The notes beneath the pieces are model-generated. The model saw nothing but the letters and a program-made list of their open reading frames with translations, did no database searches and was not told the DNA's origin. DNA of 64,000 bases, from assembly GCA_021770785.1 (NCBI GenBank), contig JAETQH010000003.1:62001-126000 (forward strand). The letters run 5' to 3'. Source of the stretch: Lachnospiraceae bacterium. GTDB taxonomy: Bacteria > Bacillota > Clostridia > Lachnospirales > Lachnospiraceae. Shown here piece by piece: positions 36,546 through 45,793 of this stretch. Within the stretch, counting starts at the first letter, position 1, and each line of letters opens with the position of its first letter. The position numbers and the translations under genes were made by a program.

Positions 36546-37218
36546 GGGTGTCCTCCAATCGGTATCCTGCGCCCCGGATGGTGGTGAGGGAGAGGGTGCT
36601 TCCTACAGTGGCAAACCGTTTCCTTAAGAAATGGACGTAGGTATCTAAATTTCCCTCTTCCACGTCGGCGTCGGCGCCCCAGACACGGGAGAGGATGACC
36701 ATACGGCGCAGCAGGGTTTCCGGTTCCCGCAGAAAGACCTCCGCTAACCGTCCCTCCCTGCCGGAGAGCATCAGGCTGCCCTTTGGCCCGTTTAGCTGGC
36801 GGATATCCACATCATAGGAAATGTCCCCGTAGGAGAGGGCTTCGTGAGCCTCCCATTTGCCGCTGCGCCTGCCTAAGGAGCGGATTCGCGCCGACAGTTC
36901 TTCGTAGGCAAAGGGTTTTACCATGTAATCGTCCGCACCGCTGTCAAGCCCTTCAATCCGGTCATAAAGCTCCCCCAAAGCCGTGATGACGATGACCGGG
37001 GTTCTGATACCGGCAGCTCTCGCTCTTTTTAAAACCAGAAGCCCGTTCATGGTGGGCAGCATACGGTCTAAAAGAATCAGGTCGTAAGCATCCTGCAAAA
37101 ATAAATCCAGCCCGTCCCTGCCGTCGTGGCAGACCGTTATTTCGTGGTGCTCCTGTTTCAGCTGGAAAGCTAAGGTATCACATAAATTTTTATCGTCCTC
37201 AATCAGTAAAATCCGCAT
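36535..37218 (-). CDS. OmpR-family response regulator
   Basis: This 227-residue regulator has a receiver domain (IEDDKNLCD, phospho-acceptor Asp51 in LLDRMLP, Thr in VIVITA, Lys in YMVKPFAYEE). Its C-terminal winged helix ends TVGSTLSLTTIRGAGYRLE. AGAAAGG lies upstream of the ATG. It precedes the kinase gene in the same transcript. The TTTAAA-rich repeats in the divergent promoter region are a plausible binding site. Confidence 0.94.
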   Translation of the reverse strand: MRILLIEDDKNLCDTLAFQLKQEHHEITVCHDGRDGLDLFLQDAYDLILLDRMLPTMNGLLVLKRARAAGIRTPVIVITALGELYDRIEGLDSGADDYMVKPFAYEELSARIRSLGRRSGKWEAHEALSYGDISYDVDIRQLNGPKGSLMLSGREGRLAEVFLREPETLLRRMVILSRVWGADADVEEGNLDTYVHFLRKRFATVGSTLSLTTIRGAGYRLEDTHVS

Positions 37219-37249
37219 AAGTATTTTGCCTTTCTCTTTTCACTTTCAC

Positions 37250-37346
37250 TTTTGCGTTCATTATAACCTTATTACTGCGCAGGCATTATGCGCATCTCAA
37301 GTTTCGGAGAAACTTGCATAGGAACGCTGGTTTTGCGTTCATTATA
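37250..37346. repeat. Direct 16-bp repeats flanking an 81-bp segment
   Basis: TTTTGCGTTCATTATA occurs at 37250-37265 and 37331-37346. Read on the minus strand, each copy starts with TATAAT, so both could be -10 elements for the two-component genes. The interval contains a hairpin (CAAGTTTC gga GAAACTTG, 37298-37316). Confidence 0.7.
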
Positions 37347-37356
37347 TCATAGTAAT

Positions 37357-37432
37357 CTTAAAAGTTTCTTTAAAAAGTGAGCTTTAAAACTGCCGGAAAA
37401 TTAAAGGCACATTTAAAGAAAATTTAAAGAAA
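37357..37432 (+). promoter_or_regulatory. Cluster of TTAAA/TTTAAAG direct repeats
   Basis: Two perfect 11-bp repeats ATTTAAAGAAA lie back to back at 37411-37432. A related TTAAAG is at 37401 and further TTTAAA-like sites run to about 37357. Direct repeats with 11-12-base spacing, placed where a -35 would be, are typical targets of OmpR-family regulators. They precede the lipoprotein gene by about 65 bases. Confidence 0.6.
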
Positions 37433-37495
37433 GTTCTGGTAGGATAAATCTATACCGAATTGGTATCTGAAAAATATACGGAAAGGAACGAGCAT

Positions 37496-39802
37496 ATGAG
37501 AGAAAGAGGTATGACAAGACTGGTCAGCCTGCTGCTCTGCCTAGTGCTTATGACAGCAGGGCTTAGCGGGTGTAAAAAAACTTCCCCCTCCACAGAGGAA
37601 AATAACGGGGCAACAGAGCTTCTGTCGCAGGAGGAAGGGACGGGAGGCAAGGGAAGATTTTTGGAAACGGAGCTTCCCCTGCCGGAAAATATAAGGGAAC
37701 TGTATGCCATGTCACTGTTGGAGGACGGAAGGATTGCCCTGTTTCTTTGGAATGACAAAGAAAGGGCCTATCAGGTTCAGGAAACAGAGGATGAAGGAAA
37801 AAGCTGGAAGGTCCGGAATATCGACCTGGAGGCGGCGAAGGAGCTTTTCGTCGGCTATCTTAACACGGCTGCCATCAGACCGGACGGGACGGTGGGGGTT
37901 CTTTCCCAAAATGACGGAAGGCTTCTTCTGGGGATTATCCTGCCGGACGGCAGCGTGGAACTGCGGGAACTCTCCCTGCCGGATGTGGAGAGCCAGGAGC
38001 AGGAGTATGCACAGAACATTATCGGAAGCGCTTTTGACGCAGATGGTAATCTTGTGATAGAAAATCTGAACAGCCATTTCTATAAAGTAGATTTAACAAA
38101 CGGAAACTGCGAGCCGCTGCTGGATCTGGAAGAAAAATATATCCGGCATTTTGGAACAGCAGGAAATAAGGTGCTGGCAGTGTCGGCAGAGGAGGTTGTC
38201 CTGTTCGACAGCACAACTGGGGAGCTTTTAGAGGGAGAGACGGTGTTAAATGATATGCTGGCGGCGGACAGCTCCCTTTCGGAGATAGTGAGCGATTCGG
38301 GGAAACCGCTGGTATTTGCCGGAGAAACCGGCGGAGAGGTCATATTTTATGCAAACCATCAGGGCTTATTCTGCCATACTCCGGGGGGAAGCGTCAGTGA
38401 ACAGCTGATTAACGGCTCACTGACTTCCATGGGAGATACCACGGTGAGTTTTCTGGATTTGGTGATGGTAGACGAAGAGCATTTTCTTCTGGCAGCGGTG
38501 GGGAGTTTTGGGGAGGCTAAGCTGTTAAAGTACTCCTATGATAAGAATGCACCCTCTGTCCCGGAAACAGAACTGAAGGTTTATGCGCTAGAGGATTCCG
38601 CCTTTTTGCGGCAGGCAGTATCGGCATACCAGAAGGGACATCAGGATGTGTATGTGAACCTTCAAATCGGGCTTTCCGGTGATGACGGGATGACGGCGGA
38701 GGACGCCATCCGTGCCCTCAATACGGATATTTTAGCGGGCAGCGGGCCGGATGTGCTGATTTTAGACGGGCTTCCGGTGGAGAAATACATAGAAAAAGGG
38801 ATGTTAGCGGATATCAGTCCTGTGATAGAAGAAATTGCAGATAAGGACGGAGTTTTTGAGAATGTCAGACAGGCGTATGACAGTGACGGAGTCATTTACC
38901 AGTTCCCGGCAAGGTTTTATGTCAGCCTGGTAAACGGAGAGGAAGAGGCAGTGGAGGCAGGCGGAAGCCTGAAAAAGCTGGCGAATTTTGTGACGGAGAA
39001 AAAGGCGGCAGGGGAGAGTAAAATTTTCCCTATGCGCAGTGCGGAGAATTTACTGGAAAAACTATACTTTGCGGATTCTGCCGCATGGACAGAGAGTGAC
39101 GGGAAATTGAGCGAAGAGGCGGTAACGGAATATTTAAGCTGTGCAAAGCAGATTTATGATGCGGAGCCTGTGGAAAGCGAAGATGTTTATTATTCCAATG
39201 GGGGCGTGGCATCAGACACCATAGGAACGTTAGATGCCATGGGAGTCGCCTTAAAAACCTCAAAGCTGAATTACGGTACAATTGTCAGCATGACGGAATT
39301 TACCATGGTATATTCCATGAAGTCACAGTATGGTATTGAATATGAACTGGCGGACCGGGAGACGGCAAAGAGCTTTGTCCCCTGCCAGTTAGCAGGTATA
39401 AGCAGCCAGACGGCAAAAAGTGCGGAGGCGGAAGAATTTTTGCGGGTACTTTTAGGGGCGGAATGCGGCGCGTATTCTTTTAGCGGATTTCCGGTGAATC
39501 GGACAGCCTATGAAAAGGTGGTGGAGGATGCGGCAGAACGTTATGATGAGTATTCCAAGGGTGGAGTTGCGGTTTCCACGGATGAGGGAGATTTTTTTGA
39601 GATGATGTTTGAAAATCCCACGCCGGAAGAGTTTGATAAAATCACCGGAATCTTAGAGTCGGCAAAAAAACCTGCCTGTATGGACCGGGTGATAAAGGAG
39701 ATTGTCCTAGAGCAGGGAGAGAAGGCATTAAAAGGTGAGATGACCGTAGAAGAAGCAGTCAGCGAAATTATGAAAAAATGTAATCTCTATTTGTCGGAGT
39801 AG
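37496..39802 (+). CDS. Large lipoprotein: propeller-like domain plus solute-binding domain
   Basis: The 768-residue protein has a lipoprotein signal peptide ending LSGC. Residues about 50-360 contain repeated beta-rich segments with an Asp-box-like EDEGKSWKV and several D-G-x-hydrophobic turns (LEDGRIALFLW, RPDGTVGVLSQNDGRLLLG), which suggests a beta-propeller. From about 370 the sequence resembles family 1 solute-binding proteins (DILAGSGPDVLILDGLPVEKYIEKGML). The ligand is unknown. GGAAAGG precedes ATG 37496. It leads an apparent operon with two permeases, and the propeller-SBP fusion is unusually long for such proteins. Confidence 0.8.
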   Translation: MRERGMTRLVSLLLCLVLMTAGLSGCKKTSPSTEENNGATELLSQEEGTGGKGRFLETELPLPENIRELYAMSLLEDGRIALFLWNDKERAYQVQETEDEGKSWKVRNIDLEAAKELFVGYLNTAAIRPDGTVGVLSQNDGRLLLGIILPDGSVELRELSLPDVESQEQEYAQNIIGSAFDADGNLVIENLNSHFYKVDLTNGNCEPLLDLEEKYIRHFGTAGNKVLAVSAEEVVLFDSTTGELLEGETVLNDMLAADSSLSEIVSDSGKPLVFAGETGGEVIFYANHQGLFCHTPGGSVSEQLINGSLTSMGDTTVSFLDLVMVDEEHFLLAAVGSFGEAKLLKYSYDKNAPSVPETELKVYALEDSAFLRQAVSAYQKGHQDVYVNLQIGLSGDDGMTAEDAIRALNTDILAGSGPDVLILDGLPVEKYIEKGMLADISPVIEEIADKDGVFENVRQAYDSDGVIYQFPARFYVSLVNGEEEAVEAGGSLKKLANFVTEKKAAGESKIFPMRSAENLLEKLYFADSAAWTESDGKLSEEAVTEYLSCAKQIYDAEPVESEDVYYSNGGVASDTIGTLDAMGVALKTSKLNYGTIVSMTEFTMVYSMKSQYGIEYELADRETAKSFVPCQLAGISSQTAKSAEAEEFLRVLLGAECGAYSFSGFPVNRTAYEKVVEDAAERYDEYSKGGVAVSTDEGDFFEMMFENPTPEEFDKITGILESAKKPACMDRVIKEIVLEQGEKALKGEMTVEEAVSEIMKKCNLYLSE

Positions 39803-39812
39803 GGGAAGAAGC

Positions 39813-40643
39813 ATGAAGAAAAAATATACCGGATATCTTTTTGTGCTGCCACATTTTTTAGGGGTGTGCCTGTTTCTGCTGCTGCCTTTTCTGGATGTGG
39901 TGCGGCGCGCCTTCCTGCGGACGGCAGGAGGCTTCTGCGGGCTGGAAAATTTTAAAACCGTGGTTTTTAATGAGGCATTCCGCCTTGCAGCGGGCAATAC
40001 CGTAAAATTTACACTGGTGTGCCTGCCCCTGCTGCTGTTTCTTTCCCTGCTGTTAGCAGTCCTTGTCTACAGTATGGGAAAGGCGGCGGGGGTTCTGAAA
40101 AACTGCTATCTGGTGCCTATGGCAATCCCCGCCGCCTGTGTGGCGCTGCTGTGGAAGCTGCTGTTTGATTCCCACGGACTGGTAAACGGGGTGGTGACTT
40201 CCCTTGGAGGAAGAGCTGTGGACTGGATGAATACAGGAAGCGCTTTCTGGGTGCTGGTGGGGAGCTATCTATGGAAAAATACAGGCTACGTCATGGTATT
40301 GTGGATTGCGGCGTTAGACGGCATTCCAAAGACGGTGTATGAAGCGGCAGAAATAGACGGAGCGGGGCGGGCGGCGGCTTTTTTTTACATTACGCTGCCC
40401 TGTATCCGCCCGGCGGCATTTACCATTGCGGTATTTTCTTTTCTGAACTCCTTTAAGGTTTTCCGGGAGGCGTATCTTGTGGCGGGAAATTATCCTCATG
40501 AGAGCATTTATCTGCTGCAGCATGTGTTTAACAATTGGTTTTTAAGCCTGTCGGTGGACAAGATGGCGGCGGGGGCGGTGCTCCTTGGGCTGGTTGCCGG
40601 AGCCGCCGTATGGGCGTTGCAGAGGGCATGGGAGCGGCAGTGA
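39813..40643 (+). CDS. ABC sugar-type permease (MalF/UgpA-like)
   Basis: This 276-residue inner-membrane permease has six predicted helices. The EAA loop EAAEIDGAGRAAAFFYITLPCIRPA contacts the ATPase in importers of this class. The N-terminus (YTGYLFVLPHFLGVCLFLLLPF) is typical of the first permease of carbohydrate uptake systems. It starts 10 bases after the lipoprotein gene. No ATPase is encoded in the cluster, so a shared MsmX-type ATPase would be needed. Confidence 0.9.
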   Translation: MKKKYTGYLFVLPHFLGVCLFLLLPFLDVVRRAFLRTAGGFCGLENFKTVVFNEAFRLAAGNTVKFTLVCLPLLLFLSLLLAVLVYSMGKAAGVLKNCYLVPMAIPAACVALLWKLLFDSHGLVNGVVTSLGGRAVDWMNTGSAFWVLVGSYLWKNTGYVMVLWIAALDGIPKTVYEAAEIDGAGRAAAFFYITLPCIRPAAFTIAVFSFLNSFKVFREAYLVAGNYPHESIYLLQHVFNNWFLSLSVDKMAAGAVLLGLVAGAAVWALQRAWERQ

Positions 40644-40680
40644 GAAGGCTGCTGCCGGAACGAGGCATGGAGTGAACAAG

Positions 40681-41592
40681 ATGAGAGAGAGTATTAGAAG
40701 AAAAAGAGCTGCGGGAAGAAAAAGTGCAGCCGCAGGACGGATATACCATGGGGCGGTATGGATATGCCTCAGGGCAATCTGGATATTTTTTGCGGCATTT
40801 ACGGTAAGCCCGCTTTTTTTCCTGATTACCGGAAGCATGATGGGAACGGCGGAACTGCATGGCTATCTGTCCCCGGTATTTTCGGGGCAGGAGGGATATG
40901 CCCTCTGGCGGTTGTTTCCGCTCTATCCTACCCTGAAAAATGTGGTGGAGGTGCTGTTTGATTCTCCGGAATTTTTCCACATGTTCTGGAACACCATGAA
41001 GCTTACAGCAGGGATTATTTCGGGGCAGGTTCTTTTTGCAGTTCCCGCTGCCTGGGGGCTGGCACGGTATTCGTTTTTCGGGAAAAAGCTGATCTATCAG
41101 ATTTATATTCTTCTTATGATGACGCCCTTTCAGGTCATGATGCTGTCGGAATATCTGGTGTTGGAGAAAATCGGGTTAAATAATACGCTGTGGGCGGTGA
41201 TTTTGCCGGGAGTGTTTTCCACGTTTTCTGTGTTCTTAATGTACCGCTTCTTTTCGGAAGTGCCGGAGGAAATCTTAGAAGCGGCAAGGGTAGACGGAGC
41301 CGGGGAAGGGAGGCTGTTTTTTTTGGTGGGGGTGCCCCTGGGAAGGACGGGGATTGTTTCGGCGCTGCTGTTACAGTTTTTAGAGTGTTTTAGCATGATA
41401 GAGCAGCCCATTGCTTTTCTGAAGGATAAGTCCCTCTATCCGCTGTCTTTGTATCTGCCGGAGATTGAAATGGGGCAGACGGGTTTCGCTCTTTGTGCGT
41501 CCTTGATTGCCCTTTTGCCGCCGTTGTTTTTGTTCATGGCGGGAAGTGATGATCTGGCAAGAGGAATTGCGGCGGGGGCGGTGAAGATGTGA
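40681..41592 (+). CDS. ABC sugar-type permease (MalG/UgpE-like)
   Basis: This 303-residue permease is the second of the pair. An Arg/Lys-rich N-terminus is followed by six helices and the EAA motif EAARVDGAGEGRLFFLVGVPLGRTG. MLSEYLVLEKIGLNNTLWAVILPG is characteristic of the family. I chose ATG 40681 (GGAG 7 bases upstream); the frame is open 32 codons further but that stretch overlaps the first permease. It forms a heterodimer with the previous protein by analogy. Confidence 0.9.
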   Translation: MRESIRRKRAAGRKSAAAGRIYHGAVWICLRAIWIFFAAFTVSPLFFLITGSMMGTAELHGYLSPVFSGQEGYALWRLFPLYPTLKNVVEVLFDSPEFFHMFWNTMKLTAGIISGQVLFAVPAAWGLARYSFFGKKLIYQIYILLMMTPFQVMMLSEYLVLEKIGLNNTLWAVILPGVFSTFSVFLMYRFFSEVPEEILEAARVDGAGEGRLFFLVGVPLGRTGIVSALLLQFLECFSMIEQPIAFLKDKSLYPLSLYLPEIEMGQTGFALCASLIALLPPLFLFMAGSDDLARGIAAGAVKM

Positions 41593-41654
41593 GGGATGCT
41601 GCCGGAAAATAAAATGTTCCTGGCAAAGGATACGCGTCAAAGGAAGGGAATAGG

Positions 41655-42992
41655 ATGAATAAGTTTTGGGCAAAAGGATTTGTGGTATTGCTTGTGGTAA
41701 TGTTGTTTTTTACGGTGGTGTCGAGGGCTGCGGACAGTTTTCTGGTGGCGCAGGTGTCGGCGGAGCCTTATACGGCAAAGAAGATTGAACATATCGTAAG
41801 AGCCGGGGCGGTGGCAGAAAAGGGGCCGGAGTTTCCGGTGATGACGGAGGCAGGGCTGCTGGTGAAGGCGGTTTATGTGCGGGAGGGGGAGTTTGTGGAG
41901 CAAGGAACGGTTTTGGCAGAGATTGATTTGGAGCAGTTAGCAGAAGTGGAAAGGGGGCTCCGGGATGAAATCCGGGTGCTGCAGCTGCAAAATGAAGCGG
42001 CGGAGCAAAATCAGGCATTAGTCTTGAAAGAAAAGGAAAAACAAAAGAAACGGGCGCAGGAGGACTACGAGAAAGCGCTTAAGAAACGGGAGGAAGCCCT
42101 GTGCCGGGCGGAGGAAGAATTGCAACAGGTGGAGGATGCCATTGACGTGTTTGCGGCAGGAGACAGAGCAGCTATGACCCAGGAGGAAGCGGCGGCGAAA
42201 AAGGCGGAGCTGTGGCAGACATATTTTGCAAAAAAGCAGGCGCAGGCGGAGACAGAGGAAGCCATGGAGGAAGCAGTCACTGCGGCGGAGCGGGCGTTAG
42301 AGGACGCCGACGGAGCCGGGACGGCGGACAATTCCGTGGCAATCAATTCCCTTAGTATTGCACAGAAGGAGGAATGTCTGAAAGCTTATGAAAAGATAGC
42401 GGAAGGAGGCGGGAAAATCATGGCAGGGAAGGCGGGGACAGTGACGGGAGTGCTGGTGCAGACAGGGCAGAAAACCGCTGACACGGCAGCCTTTACCATG
42501 ACGGAAACGGAGGGAGGAACTAGACTTTTGGCGGAGATTTCCAAAGAGGACGCCCGCTATGTGGAGGTTGGCGATGATGTTACGGTGGAAAAAAACGGGG
42601 AAAAATATGAGGACTTTTCTGTGACGGGAATAAGGCAGACGGAGGACGGCGGCCTGGAACTGACCGTCAGCTCTGAGGAACACGCAGAAAGTTTTCGGAT
42701 GGGAGAGAGTGCAGAAATCACTGTCACAAAACAGTCCGGAGTTTACAATACGGCGGTGCCCCTTGCCGCAGTCCACAGGGAGCAGAACAGCACCTATGTT
42801 TATGTGGCGGAGCAGAGGGATACGGTGCTGGGAAAACAGTATTTTACCAGAAAGGTGGAGGTAAAGATTCTGGAGAAAAACAGCAGCTATGCAGCCTTAG
42901 AGGACGGTGTGCTAAACAGTGAAAATCTCATTGTTACGGATTCCGATACATACTTGCAGGCAGGCGACAGAGTGCGCCTGCGGCAGCAGTGA
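41655..42992 (+). CDS. HlyD/RND-type efflux adaptor protein
   Basis: This 445-residue membrane-anchored adaptor has an N-terminal helix at 7-27. It is followed by a biotinyl-lipoyl-like segment (EAGLLVKAVYVREGEFVEQGTVLAEIDLEQL), a long coiled coil at about 95-230 rich in Glu/Lys/Ala, a second lipoyl half (GKAGTVTGVLVQTGQKTADTAAF), and beta-barrel domains. This matches adaptors of MacA/HlyD type. Such proteins normally work with an exporter, yet the genes upstream encode importer permeases. It overlaps the next gene by 4 bases. Confidence 0.85.
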   Translation: MNKFWAKGFVVLLVVMLFFTVVSRAADSFLVAQVSAEPYTAKKIEHIVRAGAVAEKGPEFPVMTEAGLLVKAVYVREGEFVEQGTVLAEIDLEQLAEVERGLRDEIRVLQLQNEAAEQNQALVLKEKEKQKKRAQEDYEKALKKREEALCRAEEELQQVEDAIDVFAAGDRAAMTQEEAAAKKAELWQTYFAKKQAQAETEEAMEEAVTAAERALEDADGAGTADNSVAINSLSIAQKEECLKAYEKIAEGGGKIMAGKAGTVTGVLVQTGQKTADTAAFTMTETEGGTRLLAEISKEDARYVEVGDDVTVEKNGEKYEDFSVTGIRQTEDGGLELTVSSEEHAESFRMGESAEITVTKQSGVYNTAVPLAAVHREQNSTYVYVAEQRDTVLGKQYFTRKVEVKILEKNSSYAALEDGVLNSENLIVTDSDTYLQAGDRVRLRQQ

Positions 42993-43858
42993 GGCGCAGT
43001 GTCAGATGGGCGGTTTTTGCCGTCTGTCTGATGGGAGCAGTGCTTCTGGGGACTTTGGGAAGTGTCTTTTGGAAGAGGAATGATTTTTCGGAAACGGGAA
43101 TTATCCTGGCTACGGAAAATACTTATGGAGCAGAGGGGGGCAGTTCAGGTGGAATCACACCGGCACAGGTAAAAAATATCAGGGAAAAAGAACAGGAGAA
43201 AGAAAATCCCATCGGGTTTACAGCGTGGCGGGAAGAGCCGGGGGCGTGGGTGACGGATGAGGACGGTTTCCGCAGCACAGACACAACGGTTTTGCGGCTT
43301 TGCGGCACGTCGGAATATCTGATTCCCCATGGAAAAATTCTCGGGGAGGAGGATACGGAAGGCTGCCTGTTAGGTGAGAGGACGGCAGAACAATTATTTG
43401 GAAGCCGCAGGGCAGAGGGACTTAAAATTCTGTGGTGCGGCAGAACGCTGCTGGTGCGTGGCGTGCTTCGGGAGCCGGAGGAAGTTCTGGTTGTACAGGA
43501 GACAGGGGAGACGACGGTTTTTGATTGGATAACTCTGGAAAAAAGCGGAAATACGAAGGAGCGGGCAAGGAAGTTTAAGGACAGCTACGGGCTGGGAGAA
43601 ATGATTCTTACCCACACAGGAGAAGGCTGGGCGAAACAGGTGCTTGGGCTGGTGCCGGGGAAGTGGTCAGATTTTTCCGGATGGCAGGCAAATACGGAAA
43701 AACGGCGGGAAGAACTGGCGGCGGAGGCGGGGCTAAAAAAAAACATGTTTGAACTGGCGGAGCAGGAGGGGAGAAGAAAAGGTTTTCTTTTGTGGATTTG
43801 CAGTATCGCTTTACTGTTTTGCAGTATGGGGATTGTAAGGAGAGAAAGGAAAGATTAA
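42989..43858 (+). CDS. MacB-like core-domain membrane protein without a full permease
   Basis: The 289-residue protein has a transmembrane helix at about 7-27. The extracytoplasmic domain resembles the periplasmic core domain of MacB/FtsX permeases (IPHGKILGEEDTEGCLLGERTAEQLFGS, then LLVRGVLREPEEVLVVQ). One C-terminal helix at about 265-283 follows. A real MacB has four helices and usually an ATPase; these are missing. It starts at GTG inside the previous stop (GTGA). It probably pairs with the adaptor as an envelope complex. The protein does not look truncated, since the C-terminus ends in a positive RRERKD tail. Confidence 0.65.
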   Translation: MRRSVRWAVFAVCLMGAVLLGTLGSVFWKRNDFSETGIILATENTYGAEGGSSGGITPAQVKNIREKEQEKENPIGFTAWREEPGAWVTDEDGFRSTDTTVLRLCGTSEYLIPHGKILGEEDTEGCLLGERTAEQLFGSRRAEGLKILWCGRTLLVRGVLREPEEVLVVQETGETTVFDWITLEKSGNTKERARKFKDSYGLGEMILTHTGEGWAKQVLGLVPGKWSDFSGWQANTEKRREELAAEAGLKKNMFELAEQEGRRKGFLLWICSIALLFCSMGIVRRERKD

Positions 43859-44042
43859 TTATTATTTACCGCAACGGCTGTAAAAAGGAAATGGCAGTCA
43901 ATCTTAACAAAAAGTGGCAATTCATGAGATATTTTACTTGCGCCTTGACGGCGTATCATGTATGATATTTTATGAGTTGCTCTTTCTTTTGGAAGATTCC
44001 GAAGAAAGGGCGCAGGACAGATATGAGGAGGATGCAGACATT

Positions 44043-45731
44043 ATGGAAAATGAAAATGTCTCAAAAAATTTTATTGAGCAGATGATTGACAAAGACATAC
44101 AGGAGGGGCACTGTAAGGTTGTTCACACCAGATTCCCACCGGAACCAAATGGTTACCTTCATATCGGACATGCCAAGTCCATTCTTTTAAATTACGGACT
44201 GGCACAGAAATACAACGGACAATTCAACTTACGTTTTGACGATACAAACCCCACCAAGGAGAAAACGGAGTTCGTGGAGGCTATCGAAGCGGACATCAGA
44301 TGGCTCGGTGCAGACTGGGAGGATAGATTGTTTTTTGCGTCTGACTATTTTGACCGGATGTATGAAGCGGCAGTGACCTTAATTAAAAAGGGAAAAGCTT
44401 ATGTTTCCGACCTTTCCGCAGAGGAAATCAGGGAGTACCGGGGTACGCTGACAGAGCCGGGAAAAGAGGACCCTTCCTCTCACCGCAGCATGGAGGAAAA
44501 TTTAGCACTGTTTGAGGATATGAAAAACGGCAAATTTGCAGACGGGCAGAAGGTGCTCCGTGCCAGAATTGACATGGCTTCTTCGAATATTAATATGAGG
44601 GACCCGGTGATTTACCGTGTGGCGCATATGAGCCACCACAGAACCGGGGACAAATGGTGCATTTATCCGATGTATGATTTTGCACACCCCATTGAGGACG
44701 CCATCGAGGGCATTACCCATTCCATCTGTACCCTGGAGTTTGAAGATCACAGACCCCTTTACAACTGGGTGATTGACGAGGTGGGGGCGGACTTAAGACC
44801 GGATAAGGGAGAGATGCCCCCACAGCAGATTGAATTTGCAAAGCTTTATCTGACAAACGTTGTGACCGGAAAGCGTTATATTAAGCGTCTGGTGGAAGAG
44901 GGCATTGTAGACGGCTGGGACGACCCGCGTCTGGTGTCTATCGCAGCCTTAAGAAGGAGAGGCTTCACACCGGAGTCCTTAAAAATGTTCGTGGATCTCT
45001 GCGGTGTGGCAAAGGCAAACAGCTCCGTGGATTATGCCATGTTAGAGTACTGTATCCGGGAGGATTTGAAGTTAAAGAAACCGCGTATGATGGCGATTTT
45101 AGATCCGGTGAAGGTGGTGATCGACAATTATCCGGAGGGAGAGACAGAGTATCTTGAGGTGGTAAATAACTTGGAAAATGAAGAACTCGGAACCCGTAAG
45201 GTGCCTTTTTCCAGAGAAATTTATATTGACCGCGAGGACTTTATGGAAGAACCGCCGAAGAAATATTTCCGTATGTTTCCGGGTAACGAGGTACGCCTGA
45301 TGAATGCCTACTTCGTGACCTGCAACAGCTTTACTAAGGACGAAAGCGGAAAAGTAACGGAAATCCACTGCACCTACGACCCGGCTTCTAAGGGCGGGAA
45401 CAGCCCGGACGGCAGAAAGGTAAAGGGCACGATTCAGTGGGTGTCTGTGGCTCACGCAGTGAATGCGGAGGTTCGACTTTACGAAAATATTGTAGATGAG
45501 GAAAAAGGGGTATATAATGAAGACGGAAGCTTGAATTTGAATCCCAATTCCTTGACAGTTTTAAAGGACTGCAAGATAGAAGAAAATATGAAAGAGGCAA
45601 AGGCATACGACAGCTTCCAGTTTGTGAGACAGGGCTTTTTCTGCGTAGACGCAAAGGATTCCTCACCGGAAAAATTAGTATTTAACCGGATTGTGTCTTT
45701 GAAGAGTTCCTTTAAGCTGCCTACGGTGTAA
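44043..45731 (+). CDS. glnS: Glutamine-tRNA ligase
   Basis: This class I synthetase charges tRNA-Gln directly. From ATG 44043 it has 562 residues. [16 protein letters not shown] carries HIGH at 40-43, and the KMSKS region reads [12 protein letters not shown], a variant seen in clostridial GlnRS. GWDDPRL and the C-terminal anticodon-binding beta-barrels follow. GGAGG lies 12 bases upstream, slightly far. The frame is open for 43 more codons upstream, but that stretch is not conserved-looking. The 184-base gap upstream contains TTGACG at 43945 without a clear -10. Confidence 0.94.
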   Translation: MENENVSKNFIEQMIDKDIQEGHCKVVHTRFPPEPNGYLHIGHAKSILLNYGLAQKYNGQFNLRFDDTNPTKEKTEFVEAIEADIRWLGADWEDRLFFASDYFDRMYEAAVTLIKKGKAYVSDLSAEEIREYRGTLTEPGKEDPSSHRSMEENLALFEDMKNGKFADGQKVLRARIDMASSNINMRDPVIYRVAHMSHHRTGDKWCIYPMYDFAHPIEDAIEGITHSICTLEFEDHRPLYNWVIDEVGADLRPDKGEMPPQQIEFAKLYLTNVVTGKRYIKRLVEEGIVDGWDDPRLVSIAALRRRGFTPESLKMFVDLCGVAKANSSVDYAMLEYCIREDLKLKKPRMMAILDPVKVVIDNYPEGETEYLEVVNNLENEELGTRKVPFSREIYIDREDFMEEPPKKYFRMFPGNEVRLMNAYFVTCNSFTKDESGKVTEIHCTYDPASKGGNSPDGRKVKGTIQWVSVAHAVNAEVRLYENIVDEEKGVYNEDGSLNLNPNSLTVLKDCKIEENMKEAKAYDSFQFVRQGFFCVDAKDSSPEKLVFNRIVSLKSSFKLPTV

Positions 45732-45793
45732 ACAGGAACCACTGCTAAGGAGTGGACAGTAATATGATTATGCGGAAAGGATAGGAAATAGAT

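Noticed and set aside
40542-40980. Long antisense frames over the two permease genes
   Set aside because: Composition is that of a shadow frame (Pro/Arg/Ser-rich), and the sense strand encodes clear permeases.
43859-44042. Promoter and leader element for glnS
   Set aside because: TTGACG at 43945 lacks a -10 at proper distance, and the partial palindromes nearby are short, so I did not call a site.
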